Below, one piece after another: positions 31,066 through 41,109 of a DNA stretch of 64,000 nt. A program made the position numbers and the translations under genes. Source of the stretch: Phlegmacium glaucopus. Its lineage: Eukaryota > Basidiomycota > Agaricomycetes > Agaricales > Cortinariaceae. The first letter of the stretch is position 1. Each line of letters begins with the position of its first letter. The stretch lies in assembly GCA_015039465.1 (NCBI GenBank), contig MU130379.1, positions 472,342-536,341 on the forward strand, given 5' to 3'. The notes under the pieces were generated by a model. The model worked only from the letters and a program-made list of their open reading frames with translations, ran no database searches and was not told the DNA's origin.

Positions 31066-32717
31066 TATAAATCACTGTTTGTGTTGTTATAAACACTAAC
31101 CAGAGAGCAGTGGACCAGTCTTTAGGTCAAGAGACTCCCTGTTATTCATTTAGGGAAGGCTTAGCCTTAGACTTGTAACACACAGAGGTAGGGGGAAAGA
31201 ATAGAGATGAGAAGGATGAGGATGAAGGTCTTGGAAGGTGACTGAGGTAGAGGATGAGGATGAGGATGGGTAAGAAAGAGTCTTCAGTAAGACTATAGCA
31301 GTTGACAGTAGAGGACAGTGACAGTAAGGGACTGAAAAAGCAAACTTAGAGGGAGGAATTCACTGGAATTCCACTGAGAGGATGACTGTTGGGGAGTAAG
31401 AATGAATTGGGAGAAACTACCTATCCTAATACAAAAGAGCAGTATTTATACCCTAAGGATGAGGCTATGTAAAACAATAAAAAGAAACAAAGTACGCGCT
31501 GTCAAAGGAAGAAAGATAAAGAGAGGACAGCTGCAAGAAGAAAAGAACAATGGAAAAGAAGAAGGAACAATAAAAAAATCTGTAAAGTGTCAAAGTGCGA
31601 GAGACAAGAAGAGAAGGCAGTGTACATAGTCCAATAGCAAAAATATATCAACTCCATAGGCGTGTGGTCATGTCAAAAATGTGAAAGGTCCTGAGTCAAC
31701 ACTTGAAAGGCGCATCCTTGTTCCCGAGAAAACACTACTTGCCCATGATCCCATGTCGCGCAGCCTTGATAACACTTGACACACTGCGAGAATAATCCTC
31801 TGCTGCTGATTCATCTGCAATTCCTGCTTAGTTGTGATCCTCCTGGACTTCCTAAGTTGTCATAAAGAGGGTGGGAAGGCTTCATGTACCACGTGAATGA
31901 TGGTTTCGGCAGTGAATGATAAGATAAGAGGTAGATAATCAAGGATAGGGGACTGAGTGAGATCCAGGAGCAAGGGATGGCAAGATAGATGGCTGAGGGG
32001 AAGACTTGTGGGTCCATAGTGTATGAATTGGTATGAGTTTGTAAGGGGGTAGTAGCTTTAGACTTAGATTAAATGAATGAATGAACTTTGAGTGAAAGAT
32101 GATAATCATTCGGTCTGTAATTCTAAGAGTTTATATACTACGAAAGTGTGGCATGGTGGCCTAGGAACTACAATGGTGCCACAAGCCTTCAATATGGAAA
32201 TGGAAAGAGGCCACAGGCCACCTCGCTTGGTCCATGATTCTACGAGCTACCTACAAGTTGTCTGAGTTTAGTAATTAAGTGAAATAAGAAAAACAATGAA
32301 AGAAAGAAACAGAAAGAAAGAAAATATCCTAACTATGGCCTTGTGTAGCTGGCCTTACTTCCCCACAATAGCCACAACAACAATGACAAAGCCTTTTACA
32401 TAATGGGAGATGTAGTTGATGCATCCATAAAGGGGCTGCTCTTGAAATGATGGACCAAAGATATGATCAAACACAAGCCGATGACCGATGCAAATAGTAG
32501 ATTGATCGCTTTGTTGGATCACTAACCAAGGAACAAAGGGATGGTAGATGCTTAGGAGCATGTCAATAGTGAAAATGATGGAGAGCATAGTGTGAGACAT
32601 TGAGAGTATGATGAGCAATGAGGGTGATAACGTTGAATGAATGATTTGTTGACCAGGAACGCAATTCAGGGCTTTAAGCTTTCTTCTCATGCTACCAATC
32701 AGTATTGGTGTGCGATA
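31066..32717 (-). mobile_element. S4: family-S repeat on the minus strand, with solo LTR inside
   Basis: On the minus strand it starts TATCGCACACCAATACTG (32717) and ends AGTGATTTATA (31066). Flanking 4-mers ATGC and GCGC differ by two transitions. Without the LTR at 32020-32367 it is about 1.3 kb. A TATA region GGTATAAATACTGC lies at about 31447-31460 (minus). It interrupts Gypsy B ORF3. Confidence 0.8.
32020..32367. mobile_element. Solo LTR 2 (348 bp), inserted in S4
   Basis: TGTATGAATTGG ... TTCCCCACA, flanked by ATAG (32016-32019 and 32368-32371). The other S copies show the uninterrupted target GTCCATAGCCACAAC. It contains TATATACTACG at about 32132. Confidence 0.8.
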
Positions 32718-34089
32718 GCGCTCACCGACTTTCCTCTTCTCCCCCTTCTTCCACTGAAAACGACATCTTTTCTAATGTTGAATATTTCAACTCACACAAA
32801 CTCGACTGCATACTTAAAAATGAAAACAACCTCAAATCAATCAAAGACATCCTTTGGAACTGTAGCGACTTGAACTGTCAATTTTGCCATTATTTTGAAA
32901 CCAAACAGACAATACGATGGCTAGAGAAAGAAGTCAAATAACAACAAATAACAACAAACCTTCTCTTTGACCACATGAGAGAAGGTGGTCTCATCTTGAA
33001 GCTCACCCCATTGATCAGACACCATCAAAAACATCAATGGTCTCCAGTCGCTTTCAAGAACACCCCTCAAAGGACAAATATACCAGTCTCCGATACTCCT
33101 TCCCCAACTCCATCATCTGCAAAATCCATTCCAATCGTCCCTTTTGACACAATTGTTCTTCCTGTCACTCCCCATGTTTTTATTTCCAAAATCTCAACCC
33201 GATATTCTACTGCTTCAGAAGGCGACGGCTCCAAAGACAGTCCTATTTGCATCCCCAATGACAAAGATTATCAACAACTTCAAACTCTTAACACCATGCA
33301 AACAATTCAAAACCATTGTGTCCTCTGCAATGAACCCGGTCATACTCTTAAACATTGTCAGCTTGCAAAGAGGCTCTACAGTTGTTGAAACCAGGAGTTT
33401 TCAACAGTCTAGCAGAGGGGTAATGTTACAATTATACATGCTGCATACACACCATTTTCATTTTCTTTTCTATTATCACACATGCACACTCCATGCAATG
33501 TTCATTGTTTCATCAACATGCTGTTATGGTTTACTTTTCATACATGTGTCGAACACATGTTGTACATACCCTTACCTCCAGTACTTTTCTGTCCCCCACC
33601 AGATCTGATCAGATCTGATCAGAATTGGTCAGAACTACTCAGATCTGATCAGATCTGATCAGAATCTGACCAGAACCGCTCAGAATCTGAGCAGTTCTGA
33701 GCAGTTCTGACCAATTCTGGTCAGATTCTGAGCAGATCTGAGCAGATCTGAGTAGTTCTGACCAATTCTGATCAGATCTGATCAGAATTGCAATACTTAT
33801 AAGTCAATTCCTACTAACTCATATTTTTTCTAAAATTTCTAACATATTAATTTAAATTTAAATTTAAATGGATTAATTATACATTTTGAGGTGGGATTAG
33901 TTACTAGTACATTAGAATAACAAAATACATTAGTTGATATCAGAGAAATGAAATCAAAATACTAAGTGGTCAAAATGAGTGGGTAGAGTGGGTGTGAAAT
34001 GAATGGGCAGGTGGTAGAAAGGGGGGGGGATGGGGGCAAAAAGGGGGTGATGGGTGCAAAACGGGGGTGATGGGCGTAAAACGGGTGTA

Positions 34090-34380
34090 TGTGGGTGGTC
34101 GAAACGGACGACGACGAGGAGGCATCGCCGTCGTCGTTCGTCGTCCGTCCGTCATCATCGTCGTTGTCCGTCATCGTCGTCGTTGTCCGTTGTCGTTGTC
34201 CGTTGTCGTCATCGTTGTCCGTTGTCGTCATCGTTGTCCGTTGTCGTCATCGTTGTCCGTTGTTCGTTGTCCGTTGTCGTTGTCCGTTGTCGTCATCGTT
34301 GTCCGTTGTCGTCATCGTCGTTTGTCGTCATCGTTGTCGTTTGTCGTTGTTGTCGTGGCTTGTGGTTTGTCATCATTCGA
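34090..34380. repeat. CGT/CGTTGTC-type simple repeat
   Basis: Long run of CGTCGT, CGTTGTCC and GTCGTCATCGTT motifs. Open frames across it in three phases are an artefact of period-3 composition. Confidence 0.9.
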
Positions 34381-34392
34381 AAACTAATTAAA

Positions 34393-34930
34393 AAAACCCC
34401 CCTGGTGAAAGGGGGGGGTGGTGATGGTGTGTCGAGGTTGAGGCATGGTAGTAGTGGGGATCTGGTGGTAATTAGTAAGGTANNNNNNNNNNNNNNNNNN
34501 NNNNNNNNNNNNNNNNNNNNNNNNNNNNNNNNNNNNNNNNNNNNNNNNNNNNNNNNNNNNNNNNNNNNNNNNNNNNNNNNNNNNNNNNNNNNNNNNNNNN
34601 NNNNNNNNNNNNNNNNNNNNNNNNNNNNTGTACGTGTGTACGCGTCGTGTGTCGTCGTCGTGCGTGTCGTACGTCGTACATGGCCTAATACAACATGTTA
34701 GTAGTCAATTAACATAAAATGAAGTAAAAAAATACCCCCCCTGGTGAGGGGGGGTTACCGTTGCACGTCGTCATCGTCGTAGTGTCGTACATTGTTGTTG
34801 TGGTGTCGTACGTTGTTGTTGTTGCTCGCTATCGTTGTCGTATGTCGTACATGACTATTGTAAGTCGTTAGTAATGAATTAAGATAGAATAAAATAAAAA
34901 ATACCCCCCCTCACCAGGGGGGGTTACCGT
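34393..34930. repeat. Three C7/G7 hairpins in a diverged tandem unit
   Basis: At about 34396, 34733 and 34904 the sequence has C6-8, then TGGTGA or TCACCA, then G6-8, each preceded by an A-rich tract. Two are followed by GTTACCGTTG. Surrounding blocks (GTCGTACATG, then AATTAA) repeat with them, so they belong to a tandem unit. Confidence 0.7.
34483..34628. other. Assembly gap (146 N)
   Basis: Gap within the repetitive centre of MITE M5, flanked by simple repeats and G/C hairpins. Confidence 1.
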
Positions 34931-35828
34931 TGTTACATGGCTGTCGTCGTTGTGCTGCCACTGTCGTTCGTTGCCGTTATTCGTTGCCGTTATTCGTTGC
35001 TGTTGTTGTGTAGTGGGTATTAGCATATAATGGGGGTCAATAAAATAATCGACTTACCTTTTTATGACCACAGACGATGCTGTGCATCGTCTGTGGTCGT
35101 CGTTACTGGCCGTGTGACGGTGTGAGAGACAGAGAACGAAATCAACATTACTTGTGCAAGTCACATGTGATCACGTGATTACACCCCTCGCACTGAACAA
35201 AATACACGATTTTGATGGCAACAAGGTTATTGCCATCTAATCTCAATATAGTGCTACTTGACATATTACCATAATTATATTATTTCTCTAGTAAATTCAA
35301 GTGGTTCATTTGCTGATCTCACTTAATTCTGCTCGGAATCTGACCAGATTCTGCTCGGAAATGGTCAGATTCTGCTCGGAAATTGGTCAGAATTAAATCT
35401 GATTAGATCTGATCTGATCTGGTATTTCTGATCTGATCTGATCTGGTATTTCTGATCAGATCTGATCAGAATCTGGTCAGAAAAATTGGCTCTATTACTG
35501 CCATTTGGGCTTGTAAAAATTCTGACCGGAATCTGATCAGATCTGACCAATTCTGATCAGATCTGATCAGATCTGGTGGATCACAGCAAAGACCTCCTTA
35601 CCTCATGCCTTTCATTTCTTACTTTTGTATATAAACCTATGTATCTTGTACATTGTTCTGTACCTAGTCTTTAATAGACAAACTTCCTAATCTTAATCTC
35701 TCTCTAAGACAACCACTTCTTCAGACCTTAACAAGTCTGCAAAGCGCAAGTCCTCTGATTGATATTTGAACCCGACATAGTGACAACTGTTAACAATCAG
35801 TAACCCTGAATTGTTTGAAGTCATAACA

Positions 35829-35877
35829 AATTCCTTGAGATGATTCTCTTGGTACTCTTTTGAGCTCACTTTGAACA
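35829..35877 (+). mobile_element. Remnant of the Gypsy A 3' LTR
   Basis: Continuation of the LTR cut at 23731 (AATTCCTTGAGATGATTC... CACTTTGAACA). The last about 80 bp of the LTR are missing. Confidence 0.8.
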
Positions 35878-35879
35878 AA

Positions 35880-36560
35880 CAGGTAATGGCTCTCAGATGG
35901 CAGATGTCTCTTGGTAGCCAACTCCTGTCCATTGGGATAATCTCAATACCAATGCCCTTAATTGGGGACTGTTAGGGCAACTGCGACACTGACTTAGTCA
36001 AGCTAGCAGGGGATCCAAAGTTAATAATATTTCAGAAAAGATATCTACAAGTGACTTACCTAGCAGGGGATCCAAAGAGGAAAGGATGGGGATCCCTGCT
36101 AGGCTGGGGGTGTTTAAGTACTAATATGGACATAACGGAGATATAAAATAAATAAAGGAATGATATGATAATAATTAATTAATTAAATAAGAAGTGGTGC
36201 GATATGAAAAATAGAAATAAAAGACGGAGTGAATCGGAGGACCGGAGTCGGAGCGGAACTACGGGATTCCGGAGTCAACCGGTGACGGAAGCGGAGTTGG
36301 ACGGAAGGTCGGAGGTCGTCGGAAAGGTGGGGTGTATGATTCTAGAGTTGAGGTTTGGGTTAAAGTCGGGTGTCCCCTAACAGGGACACTGGACTGAGTG
36401 GGATGAAGTTTGGTACCAACAATGAGTGCAGGATATACTGGCAGGCCACCAGACTGGTGTTCCACTTGTACAAAAGTGTCTGGTGGTCCAAATTGAAAGG
36501 ATCCAAGGTCTGGAAACAAGTCACACAGCATGTTCAGGACAAGTCAAAGTCTTGCTTTAT
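35880..36560 (+). pseudogene. Unknown gene fragment split by a solo LTR
   Basis: With the LTR at 35970-36382 and one 5-bp duplication removed, one frame reads TPVHWDNLNTNALNWGHWTE through WDEVWYQQ, a TGA, then VQDILAGHQTGVPLVQ and ERIQGLETSHTACSGQVKVL. The continuity across the LTR argues that this was coding. I do not recognise the family. The frame is open to about 36590 and then enters AT-rich repeat. Confidence 0.45.
35970..36382 (-). mobile_element. Solo LTR 3 (413 bp), same family as solo LTR 1
   Basis: Plus strand TGTTAGGGCAACTG ... GTGTCCCCTAACA, flanked by GGGAC (35965-35969 and 36383-36387). The minus strand matches 9383-9828, including AGCAGGGATCCCCATCC and ATTAGTACTTAAA. Confidence 0.9.
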
Positions 36561-36589
36561 TTGACTGAATGTTCTTCATTTTCAACACA

Positions 36590-38150
36590 TACAGCAGCAT
36601 ACCCTATATATTTGTATTTTTTTTTCTTGATCATATCTATTTCTTTCAAAGGCTGAACATTTTGAAAAGACTACAATTTATTTATTTTTTTGTTGAAGAT
36701 CTTGATGAGTCGCTGATTGCTGTCAGTGGCAATGACTTCAGTGGGCAATTAATTTTGATATTTGTTGAATAGTTCATTTACAAAAATATTTCATTATTGC
36801 CAAATGTGTTGATAAATATTTCATTCTTGTATTGTAACTTTTTTGGACATATGTATTGTTTTGTTTGGATTTTTTACTTCCTACAATTGTTTCATATCCC
36901 ATTTTGGCAAATTTTGCACACTTTTTTCCTTCCTGATTTATCTTCAAGTTCCACAAATTTGAGCAAAACAATTACTTTTACAATTGACAAAATTAACCAT
37001 GTATGTTGTGTACTACAATAAATTTCCCATTGGGGAAATGATTCATTTTTAAATTATTTATTACCCAAGGTAGATGATTACAAAATTTAAACAACAAAAA
37101 TTTCCCAAATACTTTCATTAGCTGTCAATACTCCTCTGCTAGCAGTGTACAGGCATGCCATTAACTTTTATATAATGATTATTTTCAATTACTGAACCAC
37201 ATTCAAATAGATAAAAAATCAGTGTTAATATATTTACTAACAATTTTTAAATTAAATAAAGCATGATAATCATGTTGGTATCCACTAAAAGTTTTAAAAT
37301 AAGCATATTAGTACCTTAAACATTGTTAATGGTTGTCTTAAATACAAAAGATACAATAAATAAAATGTTATGGTGACTATAAGCTTGCACTTGTGTTTGG
37401 TGCTGGGCTGATAGACCAAGTAACTAGGGACTGTTGTACAGTTGCAATTGTATTTCAACAAGATAAGACTGAGGACGGTGTGTTCTGAGCAAGCTTGACA
37501 GATTAAGACTGTAGAAAATACAGAAGATCTAAACTAAGAATCATAGCTATAGGTATGGCTCTTATATACTAGAGAATTGAGTCAGAGATAAGGGGATGGT
37601 CTGTGCTAGGAATACAAGTTGGTACGAGTCAGAGATAAGGAGAACGGGAGCGATGGATATATATATTACAGGGAAAAGGGTAGGTTGGGGAGCGATGGTG
37701 TAAAGGGACATTGATAAGGAGAAGGGGAGAAAAGAAACAAAGGGGTCGTGAGCGTTCCAGACATTCATAACATAAAACATGTCACTCTAAATAAAGAATG
37801 ATGTTAGTATTGTTAATTTAAAAGATATTATAATATAAAATATATTGTCTATAGATCCCAGAAATTAATTAAAAAATAATATCCATAAAGAAAGGTTTTA
37901 GTATTTAATAAAGTATAAGTAAAATATACATAAATACTTTATTATATCCTTTTATTAGCTACATAAATAAGATATGAGATATGCTTAGCTAAAATTTAAA
38001 CACAATTAGCAAGGTAAAAAGGCTATAAAAATCATATAAAAATATAAAACATGTAATTTAAATGAACATCTTAGACTTATTCATTTTATATTTATAAAAA
38101 TAATTTAATAATATTTAAAGTTTTAAATCAACTTATATTTGTATTAATAA
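36590..38150. repeat. AT-rich dispersed repeat, inverted partner of 7.1-8.1 kb
   Basis: Inverse of 7139-8085 (for example GTTAATGGTTGTCTTAA at 37325 and TTTCTGGGATCTATA in complement at 37850). Interrupted by the solo LTR at 37366-37772. 36590-37100 contains short frames without motifs. No gene recognised. Confidence 0.7.
37366..37772. mobile_element. Solo LTR 4 (407 bp)
   Basis: TGTTATGGTGACTATAAGC ... GACATTCATAACA with perfect 5-bp duplication TAAAA (37361-37365, 37773-37777). Pyrimidine- or purine-rich interior, orientation unknown. Confidence 0.88.
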
Positions 38151-38277
38151 AACTTTCCTTTTTTGGAGAATTTTCTGATTTTAAAAATAATTCTGTAAAA
38201 ATGTGATTAATCTAAAAATTATTTTATTTAAAGGATTTGTATGCATTTTTGTAAAAGTGTTTACATGCATGGGTAAC

Positions 38278-38660
38278 TGTGGATTACCACTAGCCATCTA
38301 TATTTAGTACTGTTCACATGTGCGTCCATGAGTAGATACTTATCACACATGTTCCCTATGAATGTATATACCCTACTTCTATTTACCTTATCATATCATT
38401 ACCTGGGTCTATCTTGTATTAGTATAAAGGTAGTAGGTGTTGTTAATATAAACTTAGTTCCTGGCGATAACCCTTCTCTCTAAGTTAGCAGTAGTATTAC
38501 TATAGCTAATGTCCCTTAACAAAAAGAGAAGAACCAACCTTATCTTTTTTTGATATTATACCCAATCTATCAAAGATGCCTGGTGGAAACACTTCTACCA
38601 TTCCTCAAGCAAAAGAACTCAACATCATGTCACAGTTACCACTCAGCCTAAAATTAGCTT
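38278..38660 (+). mobile_element. Possible Copia-type LTR plus start of gag
   Basis: TGTGGATTACC, CACATGTG and TATCACACATG resemble 14936-15010. AGTATAAAGGTAG at about 38422 is TATA-like. At 38576 an ATG opens MPGGNTSTIPQAKELNIMSQ, which resembles fungal Copia Gag starts, but the frame dissolves within 40 codons into unrelated sequence (38645-38730, an AGCTTGGCT-type imperfect palindrome). Confidence 0.35.
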
Positions 38661-38989
38661 GGCTTTTAGCTTGCCAGCTCTGAGCCAAGCTGTTGGCTAA
38701 CACAATTCTATATATGGGAATAGCTGATGTCTTAATATGGAAATGGGTGACATCTTATCAGAGATTAGATATACCCAAGCATTAACTGATATAATAGAAC
38801 TTGTAACAAATATTACAAATCTGATAGCTGGCCCAAACATGCTCAAAGGAAATAAACTGTTTATAAACAGTGAAACAGAGATATTTTATACAGATTTTCA
38901 AGTACAGGAGAAAGTTATTTTTCAGTATTGGAATCGGGTGATAGCATATATATGTATGTAGTTATGACCAGACTGTGCTACAAAGGCTT

Positions 38990-40029
38990 AGGTTAGTGGA
39001 AATATAACTGAGGTGGGATGTGCTGTGTAACAGTGGTAGAACTAGGATTGATGGTCACATGTTTTTGTAGATGGCTAAGAATACCTTTAATATTTTGAGT
39101 GTTCTGGGAAGTGGGGATGGAGGTAATAAGTTTCAAGGTCTCTAGATGACCTTTGAGAACATGAGATTCATCCACAGTCAAATGTTCAAGGGATGCTAGG
39201 GTATACATGAGTATGCTTATCTCCAAGGCAAAGAGCTCACCCTCTACCTATGTAATAAATAAAATAGGATCTTTAATTTGCCAATGAGTATAAGCCCTAA
39301 CTTACCAGGGAAGCTGCAATTCCAAGAATATGTTCTGTAAGGACCTGCCTTTTGATTTGGTGATAATACACTCCAAGTGTTTAGAGTGTTGATAAAGAAG
39401 GGCTGCTACTGCTTTCTCAAGAATTGAGGATGTATAAAGGCTAGGTCCCTAATGCAGATGTTGGAGTTTGGTATGTACTTTAGAGAGAGATTTTCCTGGA
39501 TGAGGCCACAGCAGAAACAAATATCAGGTCCAAGGTCCTTTGCAAGTAGAGGGGATTGAAGGATAAGCTGGGAAATTTCACGTCTAATCTCTTTCATCTG
39601 GGAAACTCTCATAGCACAGATCTGGTAATTAAAATAGGGGTTTGTATCCATGGCTTCCACTGACAATGTATATGTGCAAAAGGTAAGAGGGACCTTGGAA
39701 GGGTGATTGTACAATTCTGAGGACATTACCTGCCTGAAGGCACTAGTTAAATTTGTGTCAGAACCAGCCTCCTTGAGTGCCCATGAGTGCATAGTAATGG
39801 TCATAGGAAGGACACCTATTAAAAGTCCCAGTAACTGATGGTCCCAGCTTAGGCTGATTAGTATTTCTTCAATTGTATAACAGTCTTTTTTATACTGAAT
39901 CAAGCCTGATACTAATTCTGAGTGAGGGTGTCCATTGGCATGGTGAATGATATTTCCCCCTGGATGGGAGATATAAGATTCTGGGACTGTCCCTTCAAGA
40001 TGATGTCTTGGGATATTTGGGAGAGGCTA
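38990..40029 (-). pseudogene. Decayed gene of unknown family (at least two exons)
   Basis: Minus strand. Exon 1 runs from about 40029 (LEGTVPESYISHPGGNIIHH, then SWDHQLLGLLIGVLPMTITM and PLLAKDLGPDICFCCGLIQE) with two single-base frame breaks near 39410 and 39330. An intron with GTAAGT...ATAG ends lies at 39248-39305. Exon 2 reads VEGELFALEISILMYTLASL and ITSIPTSQNTQNIKGILSHLQ and ends at about 38993. The protein looks helical and soluble, without signal peptide or known catalytic motif. Upstream it is cut by MITE M8. The low stop density compared with the Gypsy genes suggests a younger relic. I do not recognise a domain. Confidence 0.5.
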
Positions 40030-40094
40030 GGCCTAAAGTATTAACATAAAATATTAATTTAAAGAATTTTATAACATACAATTAAGGGTTCCAA

Positions 40095-40165
40095 GAGGTC
40101 TTTACGGTCCCCCACCCTTTCCAATTGGAATTCCTTGGAATCCTTTGGAATGTCTAGGAATTCCT
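40095..40165. mobile_element. MITE M8 (left end only)
   Basis: GAGGTCTTTACGGTCCCCCA followed by CCAATTGGAATTCCTTGG arm motifs like those of M9. No right terminus found, so it is truncated. Confidence 0.6.
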
Positions 40166-40667
40166 ATTGCAGTGTAGTATATCAAACACTCGAAAAATGG
40201 AATACCTTCACAATCACTTCCTATACAAGGACAACATTGAACTTTGTAACCTTGATTCAGAAGAAAGACATGGTAGGCCTGGGTCCTCTGACAGTGAGAT
40301 TGGAGTAGGCGGTGGGCCTGCCAACACCTCCACCACACCCCCGGAACCTGGGTTGTCCAAATAGCCAGATGAGAGTAGGTGATGGGCCCACAGACTTGAT
40401 GCAGATTGAGAGCTCTGGAGCCGAAGTTGAGATGGAGTTGAACACCAATAAGCGTTCAAGGCATCAGGATCAAGCAAATTCAAACAAGGTTCGCATTATC
40501 ACACAGACATCAAGAATCCTGACACTGGTAAGTGTCCATTACTTGTAACAGGAAATTAATTGATGGTGTGGATTTAATAGAGAGAGGTCAGAAAACAATA
40601 TGAAGTGAAGCTCCAGCGATCAAATATGGACTTCATGGGGAAGGCAGAAGAATGTATAAGGGAACTC

Positions 40668-41109
40668 GTGTACTTTACAGTCCCCCACGTTGTCCAGCCA
40701 GAGTCCGGCGGACTCCACTAAAATTCCGGTAAAAGTCCAGTCAGAGTCCGGTCAGAGTCCGGTGAAAGTAGAAAAATGCCTGGACTGTATGTCTGGTCAC
40801 AGTCCGGCGGACTTCCACCGGACATCCGCCGGACTTTTGATAGAATTTAGGGTTATATTTAGATTTAGAGGTTAGGCTTAGGGTTATATTTAGATTTAGG
40901 GCTTAGGATTAATATTTAGGGATGGGGATATTTTCTGTCCGCGCGGTAGCACATTCTTAGGTTAGGAGGGGATACAGGGATGTTTTGTACTTCCACCAGA
41001 CTTCCACCAGACTCTGACCGGACTCTGACCGGACTTTTCTGGAGTCCAGCAGAGTCTGGTCAGTCCGGCGGAATTCCGGCTGGACAATGTGAGGGAGTGT
41101 AAAGTCCTC
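40668..41109. mobile_element. MITE M4 (442 bp)
   Basis: GTGTACTTTACAGTCCCCCA ... GTGAGGGAGTGTAAAGTCCTC with duplication GGGAACTC (40660-40667, 41110-41117). Arms are TCCGGTCAGAGTCCGG arrays. The centre (about 40850-40920) is TTAGGG-like (TTAGGGTTATATTTAGATTT). Same subfamily as M3, opposite orientation. Confidence 0.9.

Larger units (their letters stand above)
30813..33388 (+). pseudogene. ORF3 of Gypsy B (zinc knuckle), split by S4
   Basis: Starts MCYTSYAHKLLDEEFLKFIDQVAI and TTELENIRERLEEERDK (coiled-coil-like). It is broken by S4 at 31066-32717, resumes with NVEYFNSHKLDCILKNENN, has a TAA near 32940, and ends in a Pro/Ser/Thr-rich stretch plus one CX2CX4HX4C knuckle, CVLCNEPGHTLKHC (about 33318-33359). 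Collinear with Gypsy A ORF3. It lies between the chromodomain and the purine tract. No known function; conservation of the knuckle in two diverged copies suggests it was once used. Confidence 0.6.
33579..35595. mobile_element. MITE M5 (about 2.0 kb including a gap)
   Basis: Left end CAGTACTTTTCTGTCCCCCA, right end TGGATCACAGCAAAGACCT. The duplication CCTTACCTC (33570-33578, 35596-35604) is present once in the 5' LTR. Arms are dense GATCAGATCTGATCAG arrays (33600-33790 and 35325-35575). The centre holds CGTTGTC simple repeats, three G/C hairpins and a 146-base gap. It is the largest member of the family here; no transposase was seen outside the gap. Confidence 0.88.
23732..35828 (+). mobile_element. 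Gypsy B, chromodomain LTR retrotransposon (host of later insertions)
   Basis: 5' LTR 23732-24111 and 3' LTR 33424-35828 (the latter holding MITE M5) bracket gag, protease, RT, RNase H, integrase fragments, chromodomain and ORF3. LTR ends are TGTTAC ... GTAACA/ATAACA. It is inserted in the 3' LTR of Gypsy A, with flanks AATTT/AATTC. The purine tract GAGGGGTAA precedes the 3' LTR. Later insertions at 27988-30324, 31066-32717 and 33579-35595 swell a roughly 6-kb element to 12 kb. Confidence 0.9.
33424..35828 (+). mobile_element. 3' LTR of Gypsy B, interrupted by MITE M5
   Basis: 33424-33578 and 35596-35828 together match the 380-bp 5' LTR. It ends TCATAACA at 35828, after which Gypsy A LTR sequence resumes (AATTCCTTGAGATGATTC). 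Confidence 0.88.

Noticed and set aside
33962..34391. Several overlapping open frames of 60-215 codons
   Set aside because: Products of CGT/CGTTGTC simple repeats read in three phases, one running through the N gap.
36569..36772. Frame ending SLIAVSGNDFSGQLILIFVE as a separate gene
   Set aside because: Short, in AT-rich sequence, no motif and no start context; could be the tail of the fragment at 35.9-36.6 kb but unsupported.
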